The position numbers and the translations under genes are program-made. Positions 1-7,635 of a DNA stretch of 25,857 nucleotides are shown here, in pieces. The stretch comes from a virus. The notes under the pieces are model-generated. The model ran no database searches. It worked only from the letters and a program-made list of their open reading frames with translations, and was not told where the DNA came from. How positions within the stretch are numbered: position 1 is the first letter of the stretch; each line of letters opens with the position of its first letter. The stretch lies in the IMG/VR virus record IMGVR_UViG_3300042261_001514, positions 1 to 25,857 of that record, one strand, 5' to 3'.

Positions 1-1
1 T

Positions 2-1888
2 GTGCAAAATGATGCGGCACGTAATTGGAGTCTGGACGATATCAGCATCAAAGCCGCCTCGATCCCCTGCCACTCGGACGCGGACGTGTTTGGGTCGTGG
101 ACGGAAAGCGACGGCGTATATGTCGAAACGACGGACGTGGATGCGGGAAGCATGGCTGCTAGGTTAGTGCGAACAACGGCATCAGCGAATGTGTATCAGA
201 ATGGCATTTTAACGTCTGGAAACTCGTACACCGTTTCTGTGAAGAACAAGTCTGCGGCTGGAAGTGCGGCTGTTACGATTGGTGTTGGAACGAATACGCA
301 GTCGTTTTCTTCTAACGCGACATGGACGAAGAATGAGTTTACTGGCACGTCAAATAACACGTTTGTAAAGATCGATCTCGGAGTAAACAGTTCCACGCTA
401 CTAGTTGACACCGTCTCCTGCAAATCCGCCGCCATTGCCGTGGGCAACGGACCAGCGGAAGCAGTGGCGAGAAACACCGGCAGCGGATCGAATCTCGACG
501 GTACGTTCGTGGGAGTATCGGCGAGTGGGTTGATTACGAATTACAAGTCCGATGTGCCGACGCCGTTGAAAGCACAGGGAGGATATGCGTATCAGTTTGA
601 TGGGGTGAATGACATAGTCACCTGCGCCGCGCCGACAGTAATGCGGAACGAGAATACTTGGGCAGTGTCATTTTGGGCGTCTGCATCAGCGTACATTGAC
701 GCTCAACGGTGTGCGTTCTCGCTGAACACAGGAGGGGCACTAGCCAAGTCGTTCAACTTCTTTCCGTTTGATACGTCAGGTGGAAATGGAGCGCGCGTAT
801 ACTTTGCCGGTAGTTCGCTAATAAACAATACCACACAGTCGATTGCAGACAGTGCGTGGCATCACTTTCTGTTTGTCAGTCGCTCAAGTACCGATCACGA
901 GTTGTATGTGGATGGAGCGTCTGCGGGAACGTCAATTAGCGAAGCATCACTTGATTCTGCACTCGATCAATGCAACATCGGAGGATGGAAGGTTGGCGGA
1001 ACACTGTGGTTCACTGGAAGACTCGACGACGTTCGCATCTACAACGTAGCACTCTCCCCCGCACAAATCGCAGAACTCTACGCCGGTACGGAAGCCACGG
1101 GTGCAACGCCCGTCCTTCGTATCGGATTTGACGAGGGTCCGTTTGGACAACCAAGCGATGGCGATGCGGTGTGGGGATGGGAAAGCCAGGAGGGCAATCG
1201 CTACCAGTTGGTCAACGGCACGCCCGCGAATCGAGTCGTGCATCGCCTCACGGGGATTAATGGCTACCCTGCGGAGGAAGGCGACGGCGCGACGGACATT
1301 ATGCGGGTCGCGTCTGTCACGGCAATGTCGGTCGCGACACCGACGTTTGCGGTCGTATGCAAGCCGTATGACGTGATCCTGGGAACTCCCGCGATTCAAG
1401 CGTTGATGGCAGTTCAGGACGAGGGATCGACAAACAACTTCGTCTTCTTGGGGATCGATGCGGCGGGCAAGTTCACCGTGCAGGGAAACAACGCTGGCAC
1501 AGCGTTTACGGTCACGGGTGCGTCCGTCCTTACCGATAACACCGACTACATCCTCATGGCAACGTGGGACGGGACGAACTGGCAGTTATCTATCAACGGC
1601 GTGGCGGAAACCGAGACTCGCACCGGCACGGAAGTCATCCCGGCGAGCATCACTGGACTGGACTCCACAACGCTGTTCGCGAGGAACACGAACAATATCG
1701 CGAGCAACTGGTTCAAGGGACTCATAGCGGAGCCATTTGCCGACACCTTGAGTGCAAACGAAATCAACCGCCTGATCAAGCATTGGATTCGCCGTTACGC
1801 CATCGTTGCCATCGCGGCACTGGCGATACTGACGGAGGTCGGGTCTGTGCTGCTAACCGAATCTGGGATCGAACTGTTCATCGGGTGA
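2..1888 (+). CDS. LamG-domain tail fibre / receptor-binding protein, 5' partial
   Basis: The frame is open to the left edge, so the N-terminus lies outside the window; 628 codons are visible. Residues about 25-140 look like a carbohydrate-binding beta-sandwich. Residues about 195-361 form a laminin-G/concanavalin-like domain, with YQFDGVNDIV, AWHHFLFV, ELYVDG and a closing GRLDDVRIYNVALSPAQIAELY. A second LamG-like domain covers about 430-590 (TWDGTNWQLSINGV, KGLIAEPF). The last 30 residues are hydrophobic and end LLTESGIELFIG. LamG modules are common in phage tail fibres and bind glycans or mediate trimer assembly. With the structural neighbours downstream, a host-recognition role is likely. 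Thr codons are biased to ACG (12 of the first 17), unlike most genes further right, which fits a recently exchanged module. The exact virion position is not determinable. Confidence 0.75.
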   Translation: MQNDAARNWSLDDISIKAASIPCHSDADVFGSWTESDGVYVETTDVDAGSMAARLVRTTASANVYQNGILTSGNSYTVSVKNKSAAGSAAVTIGVGTNTQSFSSNATWTKNEFTGTSNNTFVKIDLGVNSSTLLVDTVSCKSAAIAVGNGPAEAVARNTGSGSNLDGTFVGVSASGLITNYKSDVPTPLKAQGGYAYQFDGVNDIVTCAAPTVMRNENTWAVSFWASASAYIDAQRCAFSLNTGGALAKSFNFFPFDTSGGNGARVYFAGSSLINNTTQSIADSAWHHFLFVSRSSTDHELYVDGASAGTSISEASLDSALDQCNIGGWKVGGTLWFTGRLDDVRIYNVALSPAQIAELYAGTEATGATPVLRIGFDEGPFGQPSDGDAVWGWESQEGNRYQLVNGTPANRVVHRLTGINGYPAEEGDGATDIMRVASVTAMSVATPTFAVVCKPYDVILGTPAIQALMAVQDEGSTNNFVFLGIDAAGKFTVQGNNAGTAFTVTGASVLTDNTDYILMATWDGTNWQLSINGVAETETRTGTEVIPASITGLDSTTLFARNTNNIASNWFKGLIAEPFADTLSANEINRLIKHWIRRYAIVAIAALAILTEVGSVLLTESGIELFIG

Positions 1889-1921
1889 GCAAGAGCAAGA
1901 TCAACAGTAAGAGAATTCACT

Positions 1922-2719
1922 ATGGGAACGCCAATCTCCGCACTCGCCTCCGCATCCGCTTTCGGCACAGGCGATGTGTTACTCGGCAACGATAGCGGCA
2001 CGACGAAGACGTTTCCTAAGTCGGTCATCGACGCGCTGTATGTGACCAAGCAGGGAAACTCAGAAGTCAATGGCGTCCTGAAATTCGGCGACGGCGGCAC
2101 GTCGCATTACACGCAGTTCGACGCGACCGGGCACATGACGATGGTCGGCAACGCCCGCCCATGGCGCGACGCAATGACCGATGCTCTTGAGCTTCAGAAG
2201 TCCGGTACGGGCGTTGCGCTCAACGTCACGGAGGGGACGGTCGAGTTTGCATCCAACGCGGCGTATCACGCGACGTTCACCAGCGCGGACGCGATGTTCT
2301 GCAATATCCAACTGAACCATGATAAAGACCTGACGGCGAGCATCTATCCGCATATCCACTGGATTCAAGAGAAGAACTACACGCCGAACCTGCTGATCGA
2401 ATACCGCTGGCAAAAAAACGGAGGCGCAAAGACGACGGCATGGACGAAGCTGAAATGTGACACACTGGCGTTTACCTACGTCTCCGGCTCGCTGAATCAG
2501 ATTTCCTATGCGGCAGGAATTGCGGTTCCGGTCGGAACGGCGATCAGCGACATCGTGCAGTTTCGCATCTATCGCGATACAGGCGGGGCGAGTGGTGCAG
2601 GGTTCTACACCGGGGCCTGTCCGTACAATACAGGCGGCAACGCAGTCGTGGGCGTCTATGCGTTCGATTGTCACTTCCAGATCAATTCACTGGGCAGCAC
2701 GGACGAGTACACAAAATGA
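1922..2719 (+). CDS. phage structural protein, probable tail fibre/baseplate-associated
   Basis: This 265-residue protein lies 33 nt after the LamG fibre gene, with a weak AAGAG-type ribosome binding site. The N-terminal 60 residues (SALASASAFGTGDVL, then TKTFPKSVIDALYVTKQG) are typical of the start of phage appendage proteins. The middle holds YPHIHWIQEKNYTPNLLIEYRWQKNG, split by short linkers, and later IVQFRIYRDTGG, a beta-rich pattern I associate with small jelly-roll phage structural proteins of unknown function. It shares the ACG-rich codon style of its upstream neighbour, so the two probably moved together. No catalytic residues are evident. A role as a fibre tip or fibre-associated protein is an inference from position. 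Confidence 0.6.
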   Translation: MGTPISALASASAFGTGDVLLGNDSGTTKTFPKSVIDALYVTKQGNSEVNGVLKFGDGGTSHYTQFDATGHMTMVGNARPWRDAMTDALELQKSGTGVALNVTEGTVEFASNAAYHATFTSADAMFCNIQLNHDKDLTASIYPHIHWIQEKNYTPNLLIEYRWQKNGGAKTTAWTKLKCDTLAFTYVSGSLNQISYAAGIAVPVGTAISDIVQFRIYRDTGGASGAGFYTGACPYNTGGNAVVGVYAFDCHFQINSLGSTDEYTK

Positions 2720-3027
2720 GCCGAACCAAACCCATTACCATCGTCATGCCCGCCAAGACTGTTGCCGATAAGAAACGCATTGCTGAGTTTGAAGAAGCAA
2801 TGAGTCGTCAAGTCGGATTCAAGGTTGTTATGGAACCTATAAAAGATAAGTCCGGCAACGAATCCCGCATCGTGGGTTGGCCGATGAGTCGCAGCGATCA
2901 AGCAGCGGTTGCGATGTTTATGCGTCGGGGGAAGAAACCGAACAATCCGGCTTTACTGACAACTGCCGACGTTCATGAAAAAAGACCCGTTCAGATCCTG
3001 ATTGAAAAAGAGCTAACCAAAAAGTGA
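2716..3027 (+). CDS. hypothetical small basic protein
   Basis: The start ATG overlaps the upstream stop codon (ATGA), a classic translational coupling arrangement. An alternative upstream start at 2668 in the same frame would overlap the previous gene by 52 nt and is less likely. The 103-residue product begins MSRTKPITIVMPAKTVADKK, has a helical stretch around residues 20-35 and a short beta-like segment (GFKVVMEPI). It ends in a charged tail (IEKELTKK). I do not recognise the family. It is the last gene of the fibre block and is followed by 181 nt without a gene. Confidence 0.55.
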   Translation: MSRTKPITIVMPAKTVADKKRIAEFEEAMSRQVGFKVVMEPIKDKSGNESRIVGWPMSRSDQAAVAMFMRRGKKPNNPALLTTADVHEKRPVQILIEKELTKK

Positions 3028-3113
3028 TAAGTCATGCCAGCGTGGGTGAGTGGGTGAAAATCGTGGTCCACACAACCGGGACCTCCTTTGAACTGACTTC
3101 CACGCTGGATCCC

Positions 3114-3131
3114 TGATTTAATCCCGCATTA
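3114..3131 (+). repeat. intergenic 18-nt motif, copy 1
   Basis: TGATTTAATCCCGCATTA, the most divergent of the seven copies at its 3' end. It does not overlap a stop codon. It lies 77 nt upstream of the ATG at 3209 rather than directly before it. Confidence 0.65.
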
Positions 3132-3138
3132 CGAGGAT

Positions 3139-3167
3139 GTGACTGCCATCGGGAATTCCTGTATAAA
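3139..3167 (+). promoter_or_regulatory. candidate sigma70-like promoter
   Basis: GTGACT (3139-3144, 4 of 6 matches to TTGACA), a 17-bp spacer and TATAAA (3162-3167, 5 of 6 matches to TATAAT). The predicted start would be near 3174, directly in front of the GTTCC-AG-GGAAC palindrome, which could be an operator. It would drive the connector and tail genes. Confidence 0.35.
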
Positions 3168-3208
3168 GTAGATTGTTCCAGGGAACTCCAAACTGAAAAG
3201 GTGCCTCC

Positions 3209-3529
3209 ATGTCCTCCCTAGTCGTCAACGTCAGCACTGCCGCCAGCAATGAAATCATCCCCGCTGTTTCCGGAAAACGGATCCGTGTCCTTGGGTTGCA
3301 ACTGATCGCGGCGGAAGAAGTCACCGTCACTCTGGAAGACTCGGACGGATTGAACCTGTTCGGTCCGATCCTGCTGGGAGCTTCCGGTGGAGTGGTCCTT
3401 CCTCCGGTATCCCCCAGTCCGTTGTACGGCACCGCATATTGCGAAGTTGCCGCCGGTAAAGCGGTACATCTGCTTTTGAACGGTGCGGTCCAAGTGGGCG
3501 GCGCCATCCAGTACGTCGTACAGAAATGA
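3209..3529 (+). CDS. small phage structural protein (head/tail-associated, unknown role)
   Basis: 106 residues, preceded by AAAGGTG at good spacing. The sequence is beta-rich: VVNVSTAASNEIIPAVSGK, then IRVLGLQLIAAEEVTVTLEDSDG, ending with LLNGAVQVGGAIQYVVQK (each quoted in parts). This pattern is familiar from small proteins found in many phage head-tail regions, whose function is not established; a decoration or adaptor role is possible. It is the first gene of a run that continues with connector proteins, and the next ATG follows 12 nt after its stop, consistent with one operon. Confidence 0.6.
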   Translation: MSSLVVNVSTAASNEIIPAVSGKRIRVLGLQLIAAEEVTVTLEDSDGLNLFGPILLGASGGVVLPPVSPSPLYGTAYCEVAAGKAVHLLLNGAVQVGGAIQYVVQK

Positions 3530-3541
3530 GCGGAGACGGTC

Positions 3542-4042
3542 ATGGTCGAAACTCTGCCCTACACCTACACCACCGAAGAAGAAATCACCCGTGTGTTTTC
3601 TTCCACGGGTGTCACCCTACGGATTGACGACCTTGACCCTCTCGTCCTGACCGACTTCTGGACGGAGATTTGCAGCGAAGCCACCGACATCGCCAACACC
3701 TACTTGGAGGTCTTCTACGAACCCGAAGACCTGAACACGTCTTTCTGGGTCCGCTCCCGTTGCAAATGGATCGGGGCTTACCTGCTCTCCCTCCGTCGGG
3801 GGAATCCTGCCCTATTCCTGCAACGCTATGAAGAGGTCTTGGAAGATTTCCAACGGGTGTTCCAGGGTGAACTCATCATCCCGCGTCTACCCGTCCGGGA
3901 AGACTTCGTGCCGTCCATGAGCAATCTCGTGGTGGACGACCGGTTCCTCGTACAGAAGCTCCGCATCCACCCCGACATCTCGACTGGCAATCTGTCCTCG
4001 AAACAGCACATCAGCTACTACCCCGCCATCGACCTCCTCTAA
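3542..4042 (+). CDS. putative head-tail adaptor, gp36-like (DUF1320-type)
   Basis: 166 residues with an ATG preceded by GGAG. The N-terminus (YTTEEEITRVFSSTGVTLRIDD) is followed by helices with IANTYLEVFY and WIGAYLLSLRRGNPALFLQRYEE, then FQRVFQGELIIP. This all-helical layout matches the Mu gp36/HK97 gp6 type of connector: an N-terminal helix, a substrate-like central bundle, and a region with repeated R/Y-E residues. Such proteins form the ring between portal and tail. Position directly before a gpG-like protein and a likely tail terminator supports this. No search was possible, so the assignment rests on pattern and order. Confidence 0.6.
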   Translation: MVETLPYTYTTEEEITRVFSSTGVTLRIDDLDPLVLTDFWTEICSEATDIANTYLEVFYEPEDLNTSFWVRSRCKWIGAYLLSLRRGNPALFLQRYEEVLEDFQRVFQGELIIPRLPVREDFVPSMSNLVVDDRFLVQKLRIHPDISTGNLSSKQHISYYPAIDLL

Positions 4043-4067
4043 TCCCCAGAGAAAGGGGGGGGCGGGT

Positions 4068-4847
4068 ATGCGGTCACCCTCGGTTTACATCAAGCAGAAG
4101 TGGGGCAAACTGGTCCGGAAGGTCACCGAGTACATGACGGCAGTTCGTCATGCAGGTTCCTCTGGCGCCAGATCCTCCCGTGCCGCCCAGGTCGCTGCAA
4201 ACGTGTTCTGGGCTCATTTCGCCCACTCTTTCTTCTCCCAGGTCCACAAGAGTTATCTGGATCGCTCTAAGGGGCATTCTGACGACACAGGAGCGATCTG
4301 GGCTCCGTTGGCCGCATCGACCATCCGACGCAAGAAGAACCTCTCCAAGCGGCATAAGAAGGTCCATTGGACGAAGACCGATTTCCTCAAGTCTCGTTTC
4401 ATCCCCGCCTCGAAAGCCTGGGGGTCGGTCTATTCTTCCCATTTCTCGCGTCTTTCCGCCACCATGGGAACTGCCGGCGCTCACTTGGAAGCCACCCGTA
4501 TTGCCTGGGGAGTTTTACGGAAAGCCGGTCTGGAACCCAAGGTGAAACCCACCCAGGGAATTGAAGTCCCGATCATGATCGATTCGGGACGTTTGATCCG
4601 TTCCTATCGTCCGGGAACCATTTCCCGCTCTCGTTACTACCCACCGGCAGAGCAGGTTTTTGAAGTTGACGACAGTACAGTCACGGTCGGAACCATGGTC
4701 CCCTATGCCAAATACGCCGAACGTAAGAGACCGGTACTGCATTCCCAAAATACCATCTGGGTGCGGAAAGCCCTGGCCCAAGCGACCAATTCCATGGCAA
4801 CCCGCATTACCATGTCCGACCCCACCATCAAAGTGAGAGTGTCATGA
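4068..4847 (+). CDS. gpG-like phage virion morphogenesis / neck protein
   Basis: 259 residues. A tryptophan-proline segment (IWAPLAASTIRRKK, about 77-90) matches the conserved 'W.pL...Ti..K' of phage virion morphogenesis proteins (Mu gpG, P2 gpS). DSGRLIRSY (172-180) matches the 'tG.L..S' element, and VTVGTMVPYAKYAE (205-218) the 'v.vGs...YA..h' element. The family completes or joins tails. This protein is longer than usual because of a basic N-terminal 75 residues and an insertion between the first two motifs. A G-rich purine run precedes the ATG, and the 3' end overlaps the next start codon by 4 nt (ATGA). Confidence 0.7.
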   Translation: MRSPSVYIKQKWGKLVRKVTEYMTAVRHAGSSGARSSRAAQVAANVFWAHFAHSFFSQVHKSYLDRSKGHSDDTGAIWAPLAASTIRRKKNLSKRHKKVHWTKTDFLKSRFIPASKAWGSVYSSHFSRLSATMGTAGAHLEATRIAWGVLRKAGLEPKVKPTQGIEVPIMIDSGRLIRSYRPGTISRSRYYPPAEQVFEVDDSTVTVGTMVPYAKYAERKRPVLHSQNTIWVRKALAQATNSMATRITMSDPTIKVRVS

Positions 4848-5431
4848 GTCTGGGACGATTGCTATTCGCCGTTCGTGGGATCCTCCGCACCGGTCTCGAA
4901 AACTGGTACACCCCCTTCACTTCGGAAGAAATCCAGATCATGCCGGGGGCTGAACCTCCCGCTTACAGCGGACAGAAATTCATCTCCATCCACGGGTTGA
5001 ACTGGGATACAGGACAATCCGATGACATGCACCTGGGTCTGGATGAAGTTTACGGATTCGCCTGCACCCTCTCCATGCGTTCACCGGTAGTGCCTTACGA
5101 CCGTCAGGGACCGGAACTCTACATCAAGTCCTTCATCGGCATGGAAGACATCTGCCGCCGCATTATCGTCCTGCTCCACCAGTCCATCCCCCTGATCCAA
5201 AGTTGGGACGAACTGATCCTCGAAGATGCGGACATCCTCAAGACCACCTTGGTCAACGAATACACCGTCAACCTTTCCACCGAATACCCTCGCTGGGTGA
5301 ACTGTGACGCCGCACCGGAACCAGTGGATGGGTCTTGGTTTAGTGCCGACCCCATGGAAGCTGCCGGTCTGGTGATGCAGGTACGCTTCGGACAGGCTCG
5401 ACGGATGCAAGCCTATGACCAGATGATTTAA
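4844..5431 (+). CDS. probable tail terminator / tail completion protein
   Basis: 195 residues, translationally coupled to the gpG-like gene through an ATGA overlap. The N-terminus (SLGRLLFAVRGILRTGLENW) is a helix, followed by a region resembling a small alpha/beta tail-terminator fold with an ISIHGLNWDTGQ strand and a long helix around DICRRIIVLLHQ. Sequence alone does not prove the family. The call rests on gene order: adaptor, neck protein, terminator and tube is a standard siphovirus arrangement. The stop codon TAA lies inside an 18-nt intergenic motif copy. Confidence 0.45.
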   Translation: MSLGRLLFAVRGILRTGLENWYTPFTSEEIQIMPGAEPPAYSGQKFISIHGLNWDTGQSDDMHLGLDEVYGFACTLSMRSPVVPYDRQGPELYIKSFIGMEDICRRIIVLLHQSIPLIQSWDELILEDADILKTTLVNEYTVNLSTEYPRWVNCDAAPEPVDGSWFSADPMEAAGLVMQVRFGQARRMQAYDQMI

Positions 5432-5441
5432 TCCCACCTTA
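5424..5441 (+). repeat. intergenic 18-nt motif, copy 2
   Basis: TGATTTAATCCCACCTTA. The upstream gene's stop codon (TAA, 5429-5431) is read from inside the motif in a different register from copies where the leading TGA is the stop. The downstream ATG at 5454 starts 12 nt after the motif. Confidence 0.8.
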
Positions 5442-5453
5442 GTGAGCCCGACC

Positions 5454-5852
5454 ATGCCCACGCTAAAACCGTTCCGTTGTTCTTCCGAAACCTGTCAGAA
5501 GCGGAAACTGGACTCCCCGGAAAGCCTAATCGAATACTACGAATCTGCCCGGGAACCATGCACCTTCTGCGGCAGTGAAGGCACTCTCTACCCCCTGACT
5601 GAGATACATTTGCTCCAACCGGACGAGGACGGTATCATACACGGCAAGGATATTTCAGGACGACCGACCGGAGTTCGTTGGGAATTCTGTTGCGAAGCCT
5701 CACGTCGGGGTTATCGAGCGGGTGCCCGATCTTCCAGTTTTCCGGCATCATTCACCGGAGTTCCTTCAGCCGCAACATGTTACGAATGCTTGATGGAGTA
5801 CGGCAGGATGAAAATCCTCCATACCCACAACAGTCGCAAAGTTCTTTCCTGA
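5454..5852 (+). CDS. Cys-rich, putative zinc-binding protein in the tail operon
   Basis: 132 residues from ATG 5454. A GTG at 5442 in the same frame would add 4 residues, but the distance from the intergenic motif to other confirmed starts favours 5454. Cysteines come in pairs: RCSSETC near the N-terminus, CTFCGSEG around residue 38, FCCEA near 80 and CYECLMEYG near 107. This suggests one or two zinc-ribbon-like sites. The protein is otherwise basic and of unknown function. It sits between a tail terminator candidate and the tail tube, an odd place for a zinc finger. It could be a regulator, an assembly factor or a structural component. Confidence 0.55.
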   Translation: MPTLKPFRCSSETCQKRKLDSPESLIEYYESAREPCTFCGSEGTLYPLTEIHLLQPDEDGIIHGKDISGRPTGVRWEFCCEASRRGYRAGARSSSFPASFTGVPSAATCYECLMEYGRMKILHTHNSRKVLS

Positions 5853-5861
5853 AAGACGAAA

Positions 5862-5892
5862 CTCAGATTTGAGTTGCGGACTCAAATTTGAG
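5862..5892 (+). other. strong hairpin upstream of the tail tube gene
   Basis: CTCAGATTTGAGT (5862-5874) pairs with ACTCAAATTTGAG (5880-5892): 12 Watson-Crick pairs plus one G-U, closing a 5-nt loop (TGCGG). The right arm is itself a 12-bp palindrome (CTCAAATTTGAG). No U-run follows, so it is not a standard terminator. It ends 13 nt before the AAAGGAG ribosome binding site of the next gene. It could stabilise or delimit the mRNA of a highly expressed protein, or be a DNA-binding site. Confidence 0.7.
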
Positions 5893-5917
5893 CCGAAGAT
5901 CCGCAAAGGAGTTTCCC

Positions 5918-6460
5918 ATGTTTGTTGCCGGTCCCTACAAAGCGACTTACGACGGTCAGAGCATCGGCGTCACGGAACGTGGATTTGAACTGGAAGTCAA
6001 CACCATGGAGCAGTCCATCATCGGGGACGATATGGGTGAATCCGTGCAGGATGACGTTTACACGGGCATGAACTGCTTCCTGAATTTCGTCTTGCAGGAA
6101 TACTCCCACACCGGCATCCAGCGGTCGCTGTTCTGGCCTTTCCACGCCACGTTCGGCAAGCTGGGTCTGGTTGGCCGGATGAAATGGGATCTCTCCAAAC
6201 CGCTGGTCCTGACGGCATTGGTCGGCACGCGCGTAGCTCGCGGCGACATCGCCCTGGTCTCTTCCGGCCCGACGACCATTACCTTCCAGAGAGCAGTGCT
6301 GGCGGGAGGCTATCCCATCCGCATGATGTTCTCTGCCCGACACCGCAACATCCCCTTGCGGTTCAAGTCCTATCCGACTCCGACGGACTTGCTCCCCAGC
6401 ACGACTTCCCCCATGGGGTACGACAGTGTTTCGGAAGCAGCGGTGTTCACCATCGTCTGA
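5918..6460 (+). CDS. putative major tail tube protein
   Basis: 180 residues. The start is fixed by AAAGGAG 6 nt upstream of ATG 5918; an in-frame start at 5888 would run through the hairpin. The opening MFVAGPYKATYDGQSIGVTE, then GFELEVNTMEQSIIGDDMGE, is the typical first beta-hairpin of phage tail tube proteins, followed by VQDDVYTGMNCFLNFVLQEYSHTG, quoted here only as a pattern of alternating strands. Tail tube monomers of this class polymerise into the hollow tail. Position after the likely tail terminator agrees. There is no sheath-like gene in the window, so the tail is probably non-contractile. Confidence 0.65.
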   Translation: MFVAGPYKATYDGQSIGVTERGFELEVNTMEQSIIGDDMGESVQDDVYTGMNCFLNFVLQEYSHTGIQRSLFWPFHATFGKLGLVGRMKWDLSKPLVLTALVGTRVARGDIALVSSGPTTITFQRAVLAGGYPIRMMFSARHRNIPLRFKSYPTPTDLLPSTTSPMGYDSVSEAAVFTIV

Positions 6461-6468
6461 GCAATGTC

Positions 6469-6482
6469 TCTTCCAGAAAAAC
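6469..6482 (+). repeat. TCTTCCAGAAAAA repeat, copy 1 (intergenic)
   Basis: TCTTCCAGAAAAAC, 12 nt before the ATG at 6495 and followed by the G-rich GGGTAGGGG. One of four exact same-strand copies of the 13-mer in the window. Confidence 0.6.
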
Positions 6483-6494
6483 GGGTAGGGGTGA

Positions 6495-7634
6495 ATGTCC
6501 GACAACCACACCATTACGTTCAACCTTGCGGATAATTCCGCTGGTTCCGGAGCGCCCCTTCCGGATGTAGGTCCGGATCCCGTAAATCCGAATCCTCCGA
6601 GTCCTGGCGGGGGTGGTGCGGGTCCTGGCGGGGGTGGTGGCGGAAGTGGTGGAGGTCCCCCTGGTCCCGGTGGCGGTAGCGGTGGACCTCCCGGTCCTGG
6701 CGGCGGTCCTCCCGGGGGTGGAGGTCCTGCCGGTGGTCCGACTCCAGTCCCCCCTGCTCCCCCTGGTGGAGGAGGTCCTCCAGGCCCTGGTGGTGGACCT
6801 GCGGGAACGGTAACGGCGGTTGCTTCCACAATCATCGCGTTGATTGCCATTTTCCGGCAACTGACCGCCGTGGCAACCAACTTGGCTTCCGCGCTGGGAA
6901 ACATTCCTCCCGCAGCGGCGAGGATGGCGTTCGGCAGCGGTTACGGTCTGATGGGTGGCGTTTCCACCATTGCTTCATCCACTGTGCGTGCCGCCACCAG
7001 TCTGATTCCTTTCCCCGGTGTTTCCGATGTGGCTGGAATTGCCGTCAGCAGTTTCTTCCGCACCATCGAAGAAATCAAACAAGGGGTGAAAGCCATCGAG
7101 GAATCGGTGGAAGGTCTTTCCCCGGATGTTGCCGTATCTTCCGCTGAAAATCAGATCCGTATTCTGGAACATTTGTTGTATCGGGCGGATGTAATCGGTG
7201 AGGACCTGGGTGAAACAGTTCGGATGCGCGGTCAGCTTGAAGCAATTTGGATAGACATTTCCACCAACCTCACCAAAGCGATCATGCCGGATCTGAAAGC
7301 CGTTTTGCAGGCACTCCTCACGATCAGCAGAATGATCGAATTGATTTCCCGTAATACCCCGGCGATGACGGATGTAATCGATGCAATTCAAGTTGCCCTG
7401 ACTGTCACCTTTCCGGCAGCAGCAGTTCAAGTTGCCCAGATGCTGGACTTTCTGGAGATTATTTCCGAACTTTTGAAAAAGTCCGAAGTGGATATTGATG
7501 CAAACACTTTGGCGGATATTCAGAAATTCCTGTTAAACCCGATTCCGGATCATGTCCGTTACGGAGGCGGAACCAAGTTCACTCCTCCCGCTGCTGCAGG
7601 TGCTGCCGGTGCTGCCGGTGCAGGAGGTCCTTGA
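6495..7634 (+). CDS. Gly/Pro-rich helical tail protein, possible short tape measure
   Basis: 379 residues. After about 25 residues the protein enters a low-complexity Gly/Pro tract to about residue 103, built from PGGG, GPGGG and GPPGPGG units. The remaining 270 residues are strongly helical and amphipathic, with segments such as TVTAVASTIIALIAIFRQLTA (split here: a hydrophobic helix near 104-125) and IEEIKQGVKAIEESVEGL. It ends in an Ala/Gly tail. A hydrophobic-helix, coiled-coil-like protein directly after the tail tube fits a tape measure, but it is short and the chaperone genes lie downstream rather than in between. If it is a tape measure, the helical part would span roughly 40 nm. A minor structural protein is the alternative. 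Confidence 0.4.
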   Translation: MSDNHTITFNLADNSAGSGAPLPDVGPDPVNPNPPSPGGGGAGPGGGGGGSGGGPPGPGGGSGGPPGPGGGPPGGGGPAGGPTPVPPAPPGGGGPPGPGGGPAGTVTAVASTIIALIAIFRQLTAVATNLASALGNIPPAAARMAFGSGYGLMGGVSTIASSTVRAATSLIPFPGVSDVAGIAVSSFFRTIEEIKQGVKAIEESVEGLSPDVAVSSAENQIRILEHLLYRADVIGEDLGETVRMRGQLEAIWIDISTNLTKAIMPDLKAVLQALLTISRMIELISRNTPAMTDVIDAIQVALTVTFPAAAVQVAQMLDFLEIISELLKKSEVDIDANTLADIQKFLLNPIPDHVRYGGGTKFTPPAAAGAAGAAGAGGP

Positions 7635-7635
7635 T

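Larger units (their letters stand above)
3028..3208 (+). promoter_or_regulatory. intergenic region between fibre block and connector block
   Basis: This 181-nt gap holds no convincing ORF. It contains a 9-bp inverted repeat, CCAGCGTGG (3037-3045) and CCACGCTGG (3100-3108). It also holds a copy of the 18-nt intergenic motif (3114-3131), a sigma70-like element (3139-3167) and a palindrome, GTTCC-AG-GGAAC (3175-3186), just downstream of the predicted transcription start. A ribosome binding site (AAAGGTG) precedes the ATG at 3209. The arrangement looks like a regulated start point for the connector/tail operon. This is inference from sequence only. Confidence 0.45.

Noticed and set aside
5882-6904. 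340-codon minus-strand frame with a Pro/Gly-rich part
   Set aside because: It is the complement of the Gly/Pro tract and tail tube gene; both plus-strand genes have good ribosome binding sites and recognisable products.
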